The position numbers and the translations under genes were made by a program. The notes beneath the pieces are model-generated. The model saw only the letters and a list, made by a program, of their open reading frames with translations. It was not told where the DNA came from and made no database searches. Shown one piece after another: positions 21,829-33,149 of a stretch of DNA of 64,000 bases; position 1 is the first letter of the stretch, and each line of letters opens with the position of its first letter. Source of the DNA: Lepus europaeus (taxonomy: Eukaryota; Chordata; Mammalia; Lagomorpha; Leporidae). The stretch covers positions 62,991,201 through 63,055,200 of the forward strand of contig NC_084827.1 of the NCBI RefSeq assembly GCF_033115175.1, given 5' to 3'.

Positions 21829-22156
21829 CCAGCCTACCTTTCACATCAATCAATCAATCCCATTAAAAACAAAAACAAAGTTACCAGGAACTCAGTGCAG
21901 AGCAGACTGGGCACTGGGGACGAGGGCAGGCTGGGAGAAGGAGCTGCCATCTCCCACCCCACCCCACCCTCCATTCTGCTCAGCAGGGAGTCTGTCCTTT
22001 CTGTCCTCTTGGGGCATGGTTGCCTGCCTGTTCCCTGAAGCCTCACAAGCCACAGATGGGGCCAGTCAACCCTTCACACCTCAGTGGGAAAAGCTAATCA
22101 AACTCCCATAGATGGGATTTGTTTTTCAGAAAACCATATATTCTTACTACTGTTTA
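21829..22156. other. Unique sequence upstream of the L1 insertion
   Basis: Contains a small CCCCACCCCACCCTCC stretch (about 21953) but no gene. The L1 inserted at its right edge. Confidence 0.5.
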
Positions 22157-22173
22157 AAAGACTGCAAAGCACA
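22157..22173 (+). repeat. Target-site duplication, left copy, of the L1
   Basis: AAAGACTGCAAAGCACA here is repeated with one difference as AAAGACTGCAAAGCACG at 28347-28363, directly after the L1 poly(A) tail. Confidence 0.92.
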
Positions 22174-22234
22174 TATAGTATAACAAGAAAAAACACCACA
22201 GCGAGGGAAGAAGAATCCAAAGAATATCTCCACA

Positions 22235-23305
22235 ATGCCAAGCAACATATGCAGAAACCGAGGAATCAAGAACAAGGAAGACATTATGACGCCCCCAAAT
22301 GAGCAAGACACCCCAAGCCAAGATTATGAAGATGATGAGATGGAAGACATGCAAGATACCGATTTCAAAAAATTTATGATAAGAACAATTAGAAGTTTTC
22401 AAAAATAAATGCTTGAGCTACTGGACAGGATAGAAAATCTCCTTCGAGAAAATGAAATCTTAAGGAGGAATCAAAATGAAACGCAGAAATTAGTAGAATA
22501 GGAAAGTATGATAGTGAAGAGAAATCAAAATGAAATGAAGAACTCAATACATCAAATGACAAACACATTAGAGAGCCTAAAAAACAGAGTCAGTGAAACA
22601 GAAGAGAGAATATCGGACTTAAAAGACAGAGCACAGGAAAGTATAAAGTCAAACCAAAGAAAAGAAGTTGAAATTAGAAATCTAAAAAATATTGTTGGGA
22701 ATCTACAGGATACTATTAAAAAACCCAACATTCAGGTTCTAGGAGTTCCTGAAGGCATGGAGAGAGAGAAAGGATTAGAAGGCCTTTTTAGTGAAATACT
22801 TGCAGAGAACTTCCCGAGTTTGGAGAAGGACAGAGACATCCTAGTACAGGAAGCTCATAGAACCCCTAATAAACATGACCAAAAGAGATCCTCACCACGA
22901 CATGTTGTAATCAAACTCACCACAGTGGAACAGAAAGAAAAGATTCTAAAATGTGCAAGAGAGAAATGTCAGATTACTCTCAGAGGATCTCCACTTAGAC
23001 TCACAGCAGACTTCTCATCAGAAACCCTACGAGCTAGAAGGGAATGGCAAGACATAGCCCAGGTACTAAGAGAGAAAAACTGCCAGCCCAGAATATTATA
23101 TCCTGCAAAGTTCTCATTTGTGAATGAAGGTGAAATAAAGACCTTTCATAGCAAACAGAAATTGAAAGAATTTGTTGCCACTCGTCCAGCCCTGCAAAAG
23201 ATGTGTTACACACAGAAACCCAGAAACATGGTCATCAATATGAAAGAAGGTAAAGGAAGGAAACCTCACAGCAAAAGATCACAGGAAGTTGAAAACATAT
23301 ATTAG
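22235..23305 (+). pseudogene. L1 ORF1 (RNA-binding chaperone), disrupted
   Basis: Same-frame coding from the ATG at 22235 to the TAG at 23303-23305, with in-frame stops TAA at 22406-22408 and TAG at 22499-22501. L1 ORF1 protein trimerises through a coiled coil and coats L1 RNA. The heptad-rich Glu/Asn/Lys segment (about 22409-22690) is the coiled coil. The downstream part (about 22700-23250), with IQVLGVPEG and ILKCAREK, corresponds to the RRM and C-terminal domains. The largest intact piece is 22508-23305. Transposon remnant, not a cellular gene. Confidence 0.93.
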
Positions 23306-23321
23306 AAAATATCTTTGGCAA

Positions 23322-26300
23322 ATGGCAGGGCAAAGTTACTACTTATTAATAGTTACATTGAACGTTAATGGCCTGAACTGTCCAGTTAAAAGACACAGAT
23401 CGGCTGATTGGGTAAAGGAACAAAACCCATCTATTTGCTGTTTACAAGAAACACATCTTTCCAACAAAGATACATACAGACTGAAAGTGAAAGGCTGGAA
23501 AAAGATATACCATGCCAACAGAAATGAAAAAAGAGAGGGCGTAGCCATCTTAATATCGGACAACATAAACTTTAACACAAAAACTGTTAAGAGAGACAAA
23601 GAGGGGCACTATTTAATGATTAAAGGATCAATTCAACAGGAAGATATAACTATTATCAATGTATATGCACCTAATTACAGGGAACCAGTTTATTTAAAAG
23701 ATTTGTTAAGGGACTTAAAGGGAGACCCCAATACAATAGTACTGGGGGACTTCAATACTCCACTCTCAGAAATAGACAGATCAACAGGGCAGAAGATCAA
23801 CAAGGAGACAGTAGATTTAAATGACACTATAGCCCAAATGGATCTAACAGATATCTACAGAACTTTTCATCCTACACATAAAGAATTTACATTCTTCTCA
23901 GCAGTACATGGAACCTTCTCTAGGATTGACCACATACTAGGCCATAAAGCAAGTCTCAGCAAATTCAAAAGAATTAGAATCATATGATGCAGCTCCTCAG
24001 AACACAAAGGAATGAAGTTGGAAATTAGCAACTCAGGAATCCCTAGAACATATGCAAACACATGGAGATTGAATAACATACTCCTGAATGAACAATGGGT
24101 CATAGAAGAAATCAAAAGAGAAATCAAAAATTTTCTGGAAGTAAATGAGGATAACAGCACAACATACCAAAACTTATGGGATACAGCAAAAGCAGTGTTA
24201 AGAAGAAAGTTTATATCAATAGGTGCCTACATCAAGAAATTGGAAAGGCACCAAATAAATGAGCTTTCAATTCATCTCAAGGATCTAGAAAAACTGCAGC
24301 AAACCAGACCCAAATCTAGTACGAGAAGAGAAATAATTAAAATCAGAGAAGAAATAAACAGGATTGAATAAAAAAAAATTACAAAAAATCAGCCAAACGA
24401 GGAGCTGGTTTTTTGAAAAAACAAACAAAATTGACACCCCATTGGCCCAACTAACTAAAAAAAGAAGAGAAAAGACCCAAATCAATAAAATCAGAGATGA
24501 AAAAGGAAATATAACAACAGACATCACGGAAATAAAAAGAATCATCAGAAATTACTACAAGGACTTGTATGCCAGCAAACAGGGAAATCTATCAGAAATG
24601 GATAGATTCCTGGACACATGCAACCTACCTAAATTGAACCAGGAAGACATAGAAAACCTACACAGACCCATAACTGAGACAGAAATTGAAACAGTAATAA
24701 AGGCCCTCCCAACAAAGAAAAGCCCAGGACCGGATGGATTCACTGCTGAATTCTACCAGACAATTAAAGAAGAACTAACTCCAATTCTTCTCAAACTATT
24801 CAGAACAATCGAAAAAGAGGGAATCCTCCCAAATTCTTTTCATGAAGCCAGTATCACCTTAATTCCTAAGCCGGAAAAAGATGCAGCATTGAAAGAGAAT
24901 TACAGACCAATATCCCTGATGAACATAGATGCAAAAATCCTCAATAAAATTCTGGCCAATAGAATGCAACAACACATCAGAAAGATCATCCACCCAGATC
25001 AAGTGGGATTTATCCCTGGTATGCAGGGATGGTTCAATGTTCGCAAAACAATCAACATGATACACCACATTAACAGACTGCAGAAGAAAAACCATATGAT
25101 ACTCTCAATAGACACAGAGAAAGCATTTGATAAAATACAACACCCTTTAATGATGAAAACCCTAAGCAAACTGGGTATAGAAGGAACATTCCTCAATATA
25201 ATCAAAGCAATTTATGAAAAACCCACGATCAACATCCTATTGAATGGGGAAAAGTTGGAAGCATTTCCACTGAGATCTGGTACCAGACATGGATGCCCAC
25301 TCTCACCACTGCTATTCAATATAGTTCTCAAAGTTTTAGCCAGAGCTATTAGGCAAGATAAAGAAATTAAAGGGATACAAATTGGGAAGGAAGAACTCAA
25401 ACTATCCCTCTTTGCAGATGATATGATTCTTTATTTAGGGGATCCAAATAACTCTACTAAGAGACTATTGGAACTCATAGAAGAGTTTGGCAAAGTAGCA
25501 GGATATAAAATCAATACACAAAAATCAACAGCCTTTATATACACAGGCAATGCCATGGCTGAGGAAGAACCTCTAGGATCAATCCCATTCACAATAGCTA
25601 CAAAAACAATCAAATACCTTGGAATAAACTTAACCAAGGACGTTAAAGATCTCTACGATGAAAATTACAAAACCTTAAAGAAAGAAATAGAAGAGGATAC
25701 CAAAAAATGGAAAAATCTTCCATGCTCATGGATTGGAAGAATCAACATCATCAACATCATCTCCCAAAAGCAATTTATACATTCAATGCAATACCAATCA
25801 AAATACTGAAGACATTCTTCTCAGATCTGGAAAAAATGATGCTGAAATTCATATGGAGACACAGGAGACCTCGAATAGCTAAAGCAATCTTGTACAACAA
25901 AAACAAAGCCGGAGGCATCACAATACCAGATTTCAGGACATACTACAGGGCAGTTGTTATCAAAACAGCATGGTACTGGTACAGAAACAGATGGATAGAC
26001 CAATGGAACAGAATAGAAACACCAGAAATCAATCCAAACATCTACAGCCAACTTATATTTGATCAAGGATCCAAAACCAATCCCTGGAGTAAGGACAGTC
26101 TATTCAATAAATGGTGCTGGGAAAATTGGATTTCCACGTGCAGAAGCAGGAAGCAAGACCCCTACCTTTAACCTTACACAAAAATTCACTCAACATGGAT
26201 TAAAGACTTAAATCTATGACCCGACACCATCAAATTATTAGAGAGCATTGGAGAAACCCTGCAAGATATAGGTACAGGCAAAGACTTCTTGGAAAATACT

Positions 26301-27134
26301 CCAGCAGCACAGGCAGTCAAAGCCAAAATTAACTATTGGGATTGCATCAAATCGAGAAGTTTCTGTACTTCAAAAGAAACAGTCAGGAAGGTAAAGAGAC
26401 AACTGACAGAACGGGAAAAAATATTTGCAAACTGTGCTACAGATAAAGTGTTGATCACCAGAATCTACAAAGAAATCAAGAAACTCCACAACATCAAAAC
26501 AAACAACCCAATTAAGAGATGGGCCAAGGACTTCAATAGACATTTTTCAAAAGAGGAAATCCAAATGGTCAACAGACACATGAAAAAATGTTCAAGATCA
26601 CTAGGAATCAGGGAAATGCACATCAAAACCACAATGAGGTTTCACCTCACCCCGGTGAGAATGGCTCACATTCAGAAATCTACCAACAATAGATGCTGGA
26701 GAGGATGTGGGGAAAAAGGGACACTAACCCACTGTTGGTGGGAATGCAAACTGGTTAAGCCACTATGGAAGTCAGTCTGGAGATTCCTCAGAAACCTGAA
26801 TATAACCCTACCATACAACCCAGCCATCCCACTCCTTGGAATTTACCCAAAGGAAATTAAACTGGCAAACAAAAAAGCCATCTGCACATTAATGTTTATT
26901 GCAGCTCAATTCACAATAGCTAAGACCTGGAACCAACCCAAATGCCCATCAACAGTAGACTGGATAAAGAAATTATGGGACATGTACTCTATAGAATACT
27001 ATACAGCAGTCAAAAACAATGAAATCCAGTCATTTGCAACAAGATGGAGGAATCTGGAAAACATTATGCTGAGTGAATTAAGCAAGTCCCAAAGGGACAA
27101 ATATCATATGTTCTCCCTGATCGGCAACAACTAA
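23322..27134 (+). pseudogene. L1 ORF2 (endonuclease / reverse transcriptase), disrupted
   Basis: The probable start ATG at 23322 opens MAGQSYYLLIVTLNVNGLN. The endonuclease domain keeps CCLQETHL, GDFNTPLSEIDR and SRIDHILG. The reverse transcriptase keeps [19 protein letters not shown] and [10 protein letters not shown]. The C-terminal Cys region [18 protein letters not shown] is also present. Lesions: TGA at 23985-23987; a frameshift in the A run near 24368-24378; a second frameshift near 25753-25762; TAA at 26169-26171; TGA at 26217-26219. Longest intact piece: 24364-25809 (reverse transcriptase). Codon use is A-rich as normal for L1 and unlike AMER3. Confidence 0.95.
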
Positions 27135-28346
27135 CTGAGCACCAAAGGGGAAACCTGTTGAAGTGAAATGGACACTATGAGAAACAGTGACTTGAGCAGC
27201 TCTTGTCCTGACTGTTGATGTACAATGTAATACTTTATCCCTTTTAGTATTTTTTTTGTTCTAGTACTATTGGTTGAACTCTGTAATTAACACACAATTA
27301 TTCTTAGGTGTTTAAATTTTAACTGAAAAGTGATCCCTATTAAATATAAGAGTGGGAATAAGAGAGGGAGGAGATGTACAATTTGGGACATGCTCAATCG
27401 GACTTGCCCCAAATGATGGAGTTAGAAACGTGCCAGGAGATTCCAATACAATCCCATCAAGGTGGCATGTACGAATGCCATCTCACTAGTCCAAGTGATC
27501 AATTTCAATTCACAATTGATCACAATGTTAGGCCTAAGAGTCAAAGGGATCACACAAACAAGACAAGTGTCTGCTAATACTAACTGATAGAATCAAAAAG
27601 GGAGAGAACGATACAACATGGGAAGTGGGATACACAGCAGACTCCTAGAATGGTAGATGTCCTAAATAGCACTCTGGCCTCAGAATCAGCCCTTAAGGCA
27701 TTCGGATCTGGCTGAAGAGCCCATGAGAGTATTTTAGGCATGGAAAGCCAAGATACTCTGGAAAAAATAAAGAAGACCTAAATGAAATATCTCTGTGAGT
27801 GAGGCCCCAGTGGAAAGAACGGGGCCATCAAAGAAGGAGGTACCTTTCTCTGAAGGGAGGAGTGAACCTCCACTTTGACTATGACCCTGTCGGAATAAGA
27901 TCGAAGTCGGTGAACTCAAAAGACTTCCATAGCCTTGGCAACTCATGACTAGAGCCTAGGGAGATTACTGACGCCATAAACAAGAGTGTCAAATTGTTAA
28001 GTCAACAACAAGAGTCACTGTGTACTTACTTCTCATGTGGGATCTGTCCTTAATGTGTTGTCCAATGTGAAGTAATGCTATAACTAGTGCTGAAACAGTA
28101 TTTTATACTTTGTGTTTCTGTGTGGGTGTAAACTGATGACATCTTTACTTAATATATACTAAATTGATCTTCTGTATATAAAGATAATTGAAAATGAATC
28201 TTGATGTGAATGGAATGGGAGAGGGAGTGGGAGATGGGAGGGTTGCAAGTGGGAGGGAAATTATGGGGGGGGGAAGCCATTGTAATCCATAAACTGTACT
28301 TTGGAAATTTATATTTACTAAATAAAAGTTAAAAAAAAAAATAAAA
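27135..28346 (+). mobile_element. L1 3' UTR with G-rich polypurine tract and poly(A) tail
   Basis: Non-coding end of the L1. Near 28205-28275 the strand is strongly purine-rich with several G runs, including one of about ten G (28264-28273), a feature common to mammalian L1 3' UTRs. AATAAA then precedes the A-rich tail. A second, partial copy of this region lies at the end of the window (63865-64000). Confidence 0.9.
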
Positions 28347-28363
28347 AAAGACTGCAAAGCACG
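28347..28363 (+). repeat. Target-site duplication, right copy, of the L1
   Basis: AAAGACTGCAAAGCACG, matching 22157-22173 with one substitution. Confidence 0.92.
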
Positions 28364-29074
28364 TACAGACCACAGTGAAGACCCATGTGCTCCCTGGCCC
28401 TCCAACAACTGGCCTAACACATACACACTGCCTCCTTGTACCTCCTTCCACCTGCTCCTCCTCCACCACCACCCAGGAGCAGCCACTGTCCTGGATCTCA
28501 TTCAAATAATTTCCTGCTTTCTTTCAACCTGTATTGGATACAGATGAGTCCTCACAGCATACACAGTGACCTGTGGTTTGCAATCTTCATCCGGCGCACA
28601 TCTGGGTCACTCTGCAGGGATTCTTGTGCCGCTCGCTCTTCTCTCTCAGCGTGAAGGCCCCGCCGTCCGGTCCCAACAGCAGGTGCACATTGGACCCGCA
28701 CATTTCCCCAGTGTGCTGCAGTCTTGTCAGAACAGCCTAGGAGCCCTTCCCCTGGGTCCATGCCATCCACTGAGTCCCGAATGCAAGGGGAAATATTGGA
28801 TGCATTGCTGCATGCACAGGGCACAGTGTCTCCCAGGATGAGGCTTTCAAACGGTCTTTGTGATCTGCAGGGAGAAGAAAATGTTTTATGTCGTAACTTG
28901 GCCCACGCACAAGTGCAGGAGTTCTGCAAGTCAGTGCACTCCCCATATGTTGTGTACTTTTGAGGTACAGCAAGGAGCTGGATCTGTAGTTGCTCCTCCA
29001 TCCTGCAGTGGGCTTACACCATGGGAAGCCAGCCCCAACCTGCCCAAAGCTGCATGTGTGTGTGTGTGTGTGTT
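28364..29074. other. Unassigned sequence right of the L1
   Basis: Continues the pre-insertion locus. The first 250 bases may be very old repeat. A (TG)n run lies at 29054-29073. No gene seen. Confidence 0.4.
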
Positions 29075-29423
29075 TAAAGATTTATTTATTTATTTGAAAG
29101 TCAGAGTTACACAGTTACAAAGAGAGAGAAGGAGAGGCAGAGAGAGAGAGAGAGACAGAGAGAGGTCTTCCATCTGATGGGTTCACTCCCCAGTTGTCCT
29201 CAATGGCTGGAGCTGCGCCGATCCTAAGCCAGGAGCCAAGAGTTTCTTCCAGGTCTCCCACATGGGTGCAGGGGCCCAAAGACTCGGGCCATCTTCCAAT
29301 GCTTTTCTAGACCATAGCAGAGAGCTGGATCGGAAGTAGAGCAGCTGGGTCTCAAGCCAGCGCCCATATGGGATGCTGGTGCTGCAGGCCAGGGCATTAA
29401 CCCACTGCGCCACAGCACTGGCC
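29075..29423 (-). mobile_element. C-SINE
   Basis: Full-length minus-strand copy. GCTGCATGTGTG before it (about 29050) and CTGCATGTGTGG after it (29425) are the probable target copies, so it inserted beside a TG microsatellite. Confidence 0.92.
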
Positions 29424-29679
29424 CCTGCATGTGTGGTGTTGATCTCCCTCCATTCCCTCCGAGCGCTGCCTGTGTCCCTTTGTGATTGCGGGGCCTTCTG
29501 GAGGCTCTGGCTGCTGCTGTCCAGTTCCACAAGAGGACCATCCACACACCCCTAGCTCAGGAGAAGGTTAAGATTTAACATTTTGAGGTACAGTTTCTCC
29601 GGAATGGATATCATTTTGCACCATCATAAAGCCAAAAAAATCATCAATCAAACCATTGAAAGTCAAGGCCATGTGTGCT
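29424..29679. other. Unique intergenic sequence
   Basis: No gene or confident repeat seen. Confidence 0.4.
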
Positions 29680-29696
29680 CTGTTCTATTTCCTTTT

Positions 29697-30039
29697 TTAA
29701 AAAATTAAAAAGATTTATCTTATTTATTTGAAAGGCAGAGTCACAGAGAAAGACAGGAAGAGACAGAGACAGAGACAAAGAGAGGTCTTCCATCTGCTGG
29801 TCCACTCTGCAAATGGCCGCAATGACTGGGGCTGGACTTGGCTGAAGCCAGGAGCTCAGAGCTTCTTCGGGGCCTCCCATGTTTCCAGGGCCCAAGTACT
29901 TGGGCCATCTTCTGCTGCTTTCCCAGGTGCATTAGCAGGGAGCTGGATTGGAAGTAGAGCAGCCGGGACTCAAATTGGTGTCTATAAGGGATGCCAGCAT
30001 TGCAGGCGGACTTAACACGTTACAACAGCATACTGGCCC
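29697..30039 (-). mobile_element. C-SINE, left member of a tandem pair
   Basis: Minus-strand copy bounded by a perfect 17-base target duplication, CTGTTCTATTTCCTTTT at 29680-29696 and 30040-30056. The right copy directly touches the next SINE. Confidence 0.95.
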
Positions 30040-30056
30040 CTGTTCTATTTCCTTTT

Positions 30057-30361
30057 AAAAAAGAGATTTATTTATTTGAAAAATAGTATGACAGTGAGAG
30101 AAGGAGAGAGAGAACATTTCACCTGTTGGTTCACTCCCTACATGGATTCAATGGCCAGGGGCCAAAGCCAAGAGCTTGGAGCTTCTTCCAGATCTCCCAC
30201 GTGGGTGCAGGGACCCAAGCACTGGGCCATCCTCTGTTGCCTCCCCAGGCCCTGAGCAGGGAGCTGGATCAGAATTGGAGCCGCTGGGACTCGAACCCAT
30301 GGCCATATGGGATGCTTGAGCTGCCGGCAGCAGCTTAACCCGCTGCGCCACAGCGTTGGGC
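30057..30361 (-). mobile_element. C-SINE, right member of a tandem pair
   Basis: Minus-strand copy with a reduced GA tract and complete head complement ending CGCCACAGCGTTGGGCC. It was probably resident first; its neighbour inserted next to its tail. Confidence 0.9.
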
Positions 30362-30362
30362 C

Positions 30363-30821
30363 TGCCTTATTCCGAGGGCTCTCAGCAGCCAGCGGACAGC
30401 CCCGTTTCACTGCCCCGCCGCTGTACTGGCCTTGCTGAACCGAAAGTAAGCTCAGGTTTACTTCCTTCTGCGCCCAACCCGCCCGCTTGGCGCAGCCACG
30501 GGCCAACGGCGCGTCCCAGAGCGCCAGAAACTTTGGTCTGGCGCCACCTGGTGGGAGTCTGGTGGTACTTCGCCGCGGTTTCTCTGGTTTCACTATCTCC
30601 GTGCGGTAGTCACTTTTCGTGTACTTCTGGCCGTCCACGCTTCGTCTGTGCAATGAGTTCTGTTGTCTGTACCCATTTTTCTGTGTATTTATTTCTGAGA
30701 TATAACTCCTCTGTGCATTCTGAATATTAGTGTTTTATTTTCCTGGGGTTTTGTTTCGTTTTTACCAATGTTTCCTGATGCTGTGGTGAAATTCACCAAC
30801 ATCTTCCTGTATGATTCGTCC
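30363..30821. other. Small CpG-rich unique island
   Basis: The part at about 30400-30650 is noticeably richer in CpG (GGCGCAGCCACGG, GGCGCGTCCC, TTCGCCGCGGTT) than the SINE-dominated sequence around it, and has no coding frame. It contains the first CTCF-like motif. The right part is AT-rich and unassigned. Confidence 0.6.
30541..30554 (-). promoter_or_regulatory. Consensus-matching CTCF core motif (minus orientation)
   Basis: The minus strand reads CCACCAGGTGGCGC, matching the 14-base CTCF core (CCASYAGRKGGCRS) at every position. It lies in the small CpG-rich island. Motif only; occupancy not demonstrated. Confidence 0.65.
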
Positions 30822-31171
30822 TTTTAAAAAATTTTATTTACTTATTTGAAAGTGAGAATGACAGAGAGTAAAACGAGAGAAAGAGAGGAAGAGAGAGAGA
30901 GAGAGAGAGAGAGAGATCTTCCACTGATTCACTCCCTAAATGGCCTTAATGGTGGAGTTGGGCCGATCCGAAGCCAGGAGCCAGGAGCTTCTTCCAGGTC
31001 TCCCACGTGGGTGCAGGGGCCCAAGCACTTGGACCATCCCCTGCTGCTTTCCCAGGCGCATTGGCAAGGAGCTGGATCAGAAGTGCAGCAGCCAGGACTC
31101 CAACTGGGGCCCGTAGGGGATGCCGGTGCTGCAGGCAGAGCTTAACCTGTTTTGCCACAGCGCTGGCCCCC
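30822..31171 (-). mobile_element. C-SINE
   Basis: Minus-strand copy separating the two CTCF-like motifs. Long GA tract (30889-30916), complete body and head complement. Confidence 0.92.
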
Positions 31172-32093
31172 ACAGTGGCTTCTTAAGCAGGTTCTCCCTG
31201 CTGGCAGTATGCAAGCTTGCTTTTTGGTGAACTTGCTACGCATTTGGCTTGGAAGGGCACACAGCTTGGTGTCTTCAAAAGGGCCCACCAGATGGGCTCC
31301 ACTTGCCTCCTGCAAAGCACCAGCAGCTGCGCTCTGGGAGCCCAGGTTTGTTTTGAAGTCCTGAGCAATTTCTCGCACCAGACCCTGGAAGGGGAGTTTG
31401 TGAGTCAGAAGTTCAGCGGGCCTCGATAACCTTGCATTTCACGGAGCTGCAGTACCTGGCCTGTAACTATGCGGTTTCTGCAACTCTCCAGTAGAGGGCG
31501 CATTCCCGCGAGCGGCTTTTTTGCGGGCAGAAGCCGCGGTATAGAGACCGCCTTACTTACCCCTGTTCTTCTGCCACTGGAGTTTGGGCGCTAGAGGCGG
31601 TACTGGCGTCTCAGAGCCATGGCAGCCACGAACTCAGCTCAGCTCAGCTCTTCTTGTCCAGGCCACTGGTTCTCACACTGCAGCGTGAGGTCAGCAGAGG
31701 ACACCACGGAGGCTGCGCACGGCCCCCAGGCCTAAATCGTTTACCTCCTGGCCCTTTGTAGTAAGGTTGTTAGCCCAACTTGATTGTCAGCTGCGCTCCG
31801 GTGCTGAGAGCCAGGCGGTCCATGCACAGAGCCTCAGGCTGTCAGGCCTGGCTCCTCTCACCTGAGTCACAGGGCGGGGGGTGGGGTGGGGTGTCTGCCC
31901 CACCCATCAGGAAGGCTCCCATGGGGTCAGTGTGGACGCTGCCTGCTGTCAGCACGTGCAGGCTCTCCCACTAACACATGCTGGTTCCAGGGGACGCCGG
32001 AGCGGCTGAGCCCAGCTCCCAGGCCCAGCCAGAGGATAGTTACACTGCACGTCCTCCCCCGAGGAGACTGTGGTCTCCAAGCTGCTGCTGCTT
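31172..32093. other. Unique sequence with a second CpG-enriched patch
   Basis: No gene. About 31480-31650 is CpG-enriched (CCCGCGAGCGGC, GCCGCGGTATAG) and includes the second CTCF-like motif. An AGCTCAGCTCAGCTC mini-repeat occurs at about 31636. Confidence 0.5.
31488..31501 (+). promoter_or_regulatory. Consensus-matching CTCF core motif (plus orientation)
   Basis: CCAGTAGAGGGCGC fits the CTCF core consensus at all 14 positions. It points away from the minus-strand motif about 0.93 kb to the left, giving a divergent pair. Confidence 0.68.
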
Positions 32094-32138
32094 CTTAAAG
32101 ATTTATTTATTTGAAAGTCAGAGTTACACACAGAGAGA

Positions 32139-32185
<47 letters not shown>

Positions 32186-32434
32186 TCCATCCACTGGCAC
32201 TCCCCAGATGGCAGTAATGGTCGGAGCTGTGCTGATCCGAAGCCAGGAGCCAGGAGCCTCTTCCTGGTCTCCCATGCGGATGCAGGGGTCCAAGGACTTG
32301 GACCATCTTCTGCTTTTCCAGGCCACTGCAGAGAACTGGATTGGAAGTAGAACAGCCGGGTCTTGAACTGGCGTCCATATGGGATGCAAGGACTGTAGAT
32401 GGCAGCTTTACCCACTATGCCAAAGCACTGGTTC
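32094..32434 (-). mobile_element. C-SINE
   Basis: Minus-strand copy with a 38-base GA tract (32144-32181), small deletions in the body, and a degenerate head ending CAAAGCACTGGTTC. Confidence 0.9.
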
Positions 32435-33149
32435 TTTAACGACCCCTTCACCCCTACCACATAAGCAGGCCTTGGGGGGAGGGGAGGACTCACTGACCCA
32501 GCTCAGAGTCACAGCTGGGGACAGGCAGGAGCTGGGGATTGCAGGAGGGGCAGTGCCTCCCAACAGCTGTAGGCCCCTCCAAAAGCTGGGCTTTTAACTG
32601 CTTCTGGCCTTGGGTGGGAGTCAGCAGGCAGATGGCACCATGATAGGCACTTGTGATAGTCCTAATGGGCTCTGCTAGGGTTGGAAGCCCAAAGGTCTGG
32701 CTGTCCTGGTGACCACCCAGGCCAGGAGCCTGTGTGCAGGGTAGAGCACTACTCCCCAAATTCCCTGCCCTGGGCAGTGCCTTCTTTCACAAGGTGGCAC
32801 ACTCCTGGGAATACAGCACCCAGACCCATGGAGGGCTCCTACAGGGTTATCCCAGGTTGCCGCACGGGGCAGGGGTCCGGGCTGCGGGCCACGGGCACTG
32901 ACCATCCTGGACCCAGTCTTCTACTAAGCTCCACCCAAGATGGGGGACCCACAGAGCCAGCCAGCCTCAGGGTGGCAGCTCTGGGCAATCACTTCCTGTC
33001 TCCTGCCTCTCTATGCCGACTCCCTTCATCTCATAGTGACAAAGGAAGCAGCTGGGACCACGGCCATTGCCCTGAGGACACGGAGTAACACATAGCCAGG
33101 AGCAGGTACCTTTCACATCACAGCCATCCTGAAGCTGTGAGCGCCTGCC
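32435..33149. other. Unique intergenic sequence
   Basis: GC-moderate, no gene or repeat recognised. Confidence 0.45.

Larger units (their letters stand above)
22174..28346 (+). mobile_element. LINE-1 (lagomorph L1), nearly complete, 5'-truncated, inactive
   Basis: About 6.2 kb in the order short 5' remnant (about 60 bases), ORF1, 17-base gap, ORF2, 1.2-kb 3' UTR, AATAAA (28321-28326) and A-rich tail. It is bounded by a 17-base target-site duplication. The 5' UTR with its promoter is absent. ORF1 has two stops and ORF2 two frameshifts plus three stops. So it cannot move on its own, although few lesions relative to its length suggest moderate age. Confidence 0.96.

Noticed and set aside
22508-27134. 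Reverse transcriptase, endonuclease and coiled-coil genes as host genes
   Set aside because: They are disrupted ORF1 and ORF2 of one L1 element with target duplications and a poly(A) tail.
31591-31605. Fourth CTCF-like site at GGGCGCTAGAGGCGG
   Set aside because: The GGC part of the core is shifted, so the match fails at several key positions.
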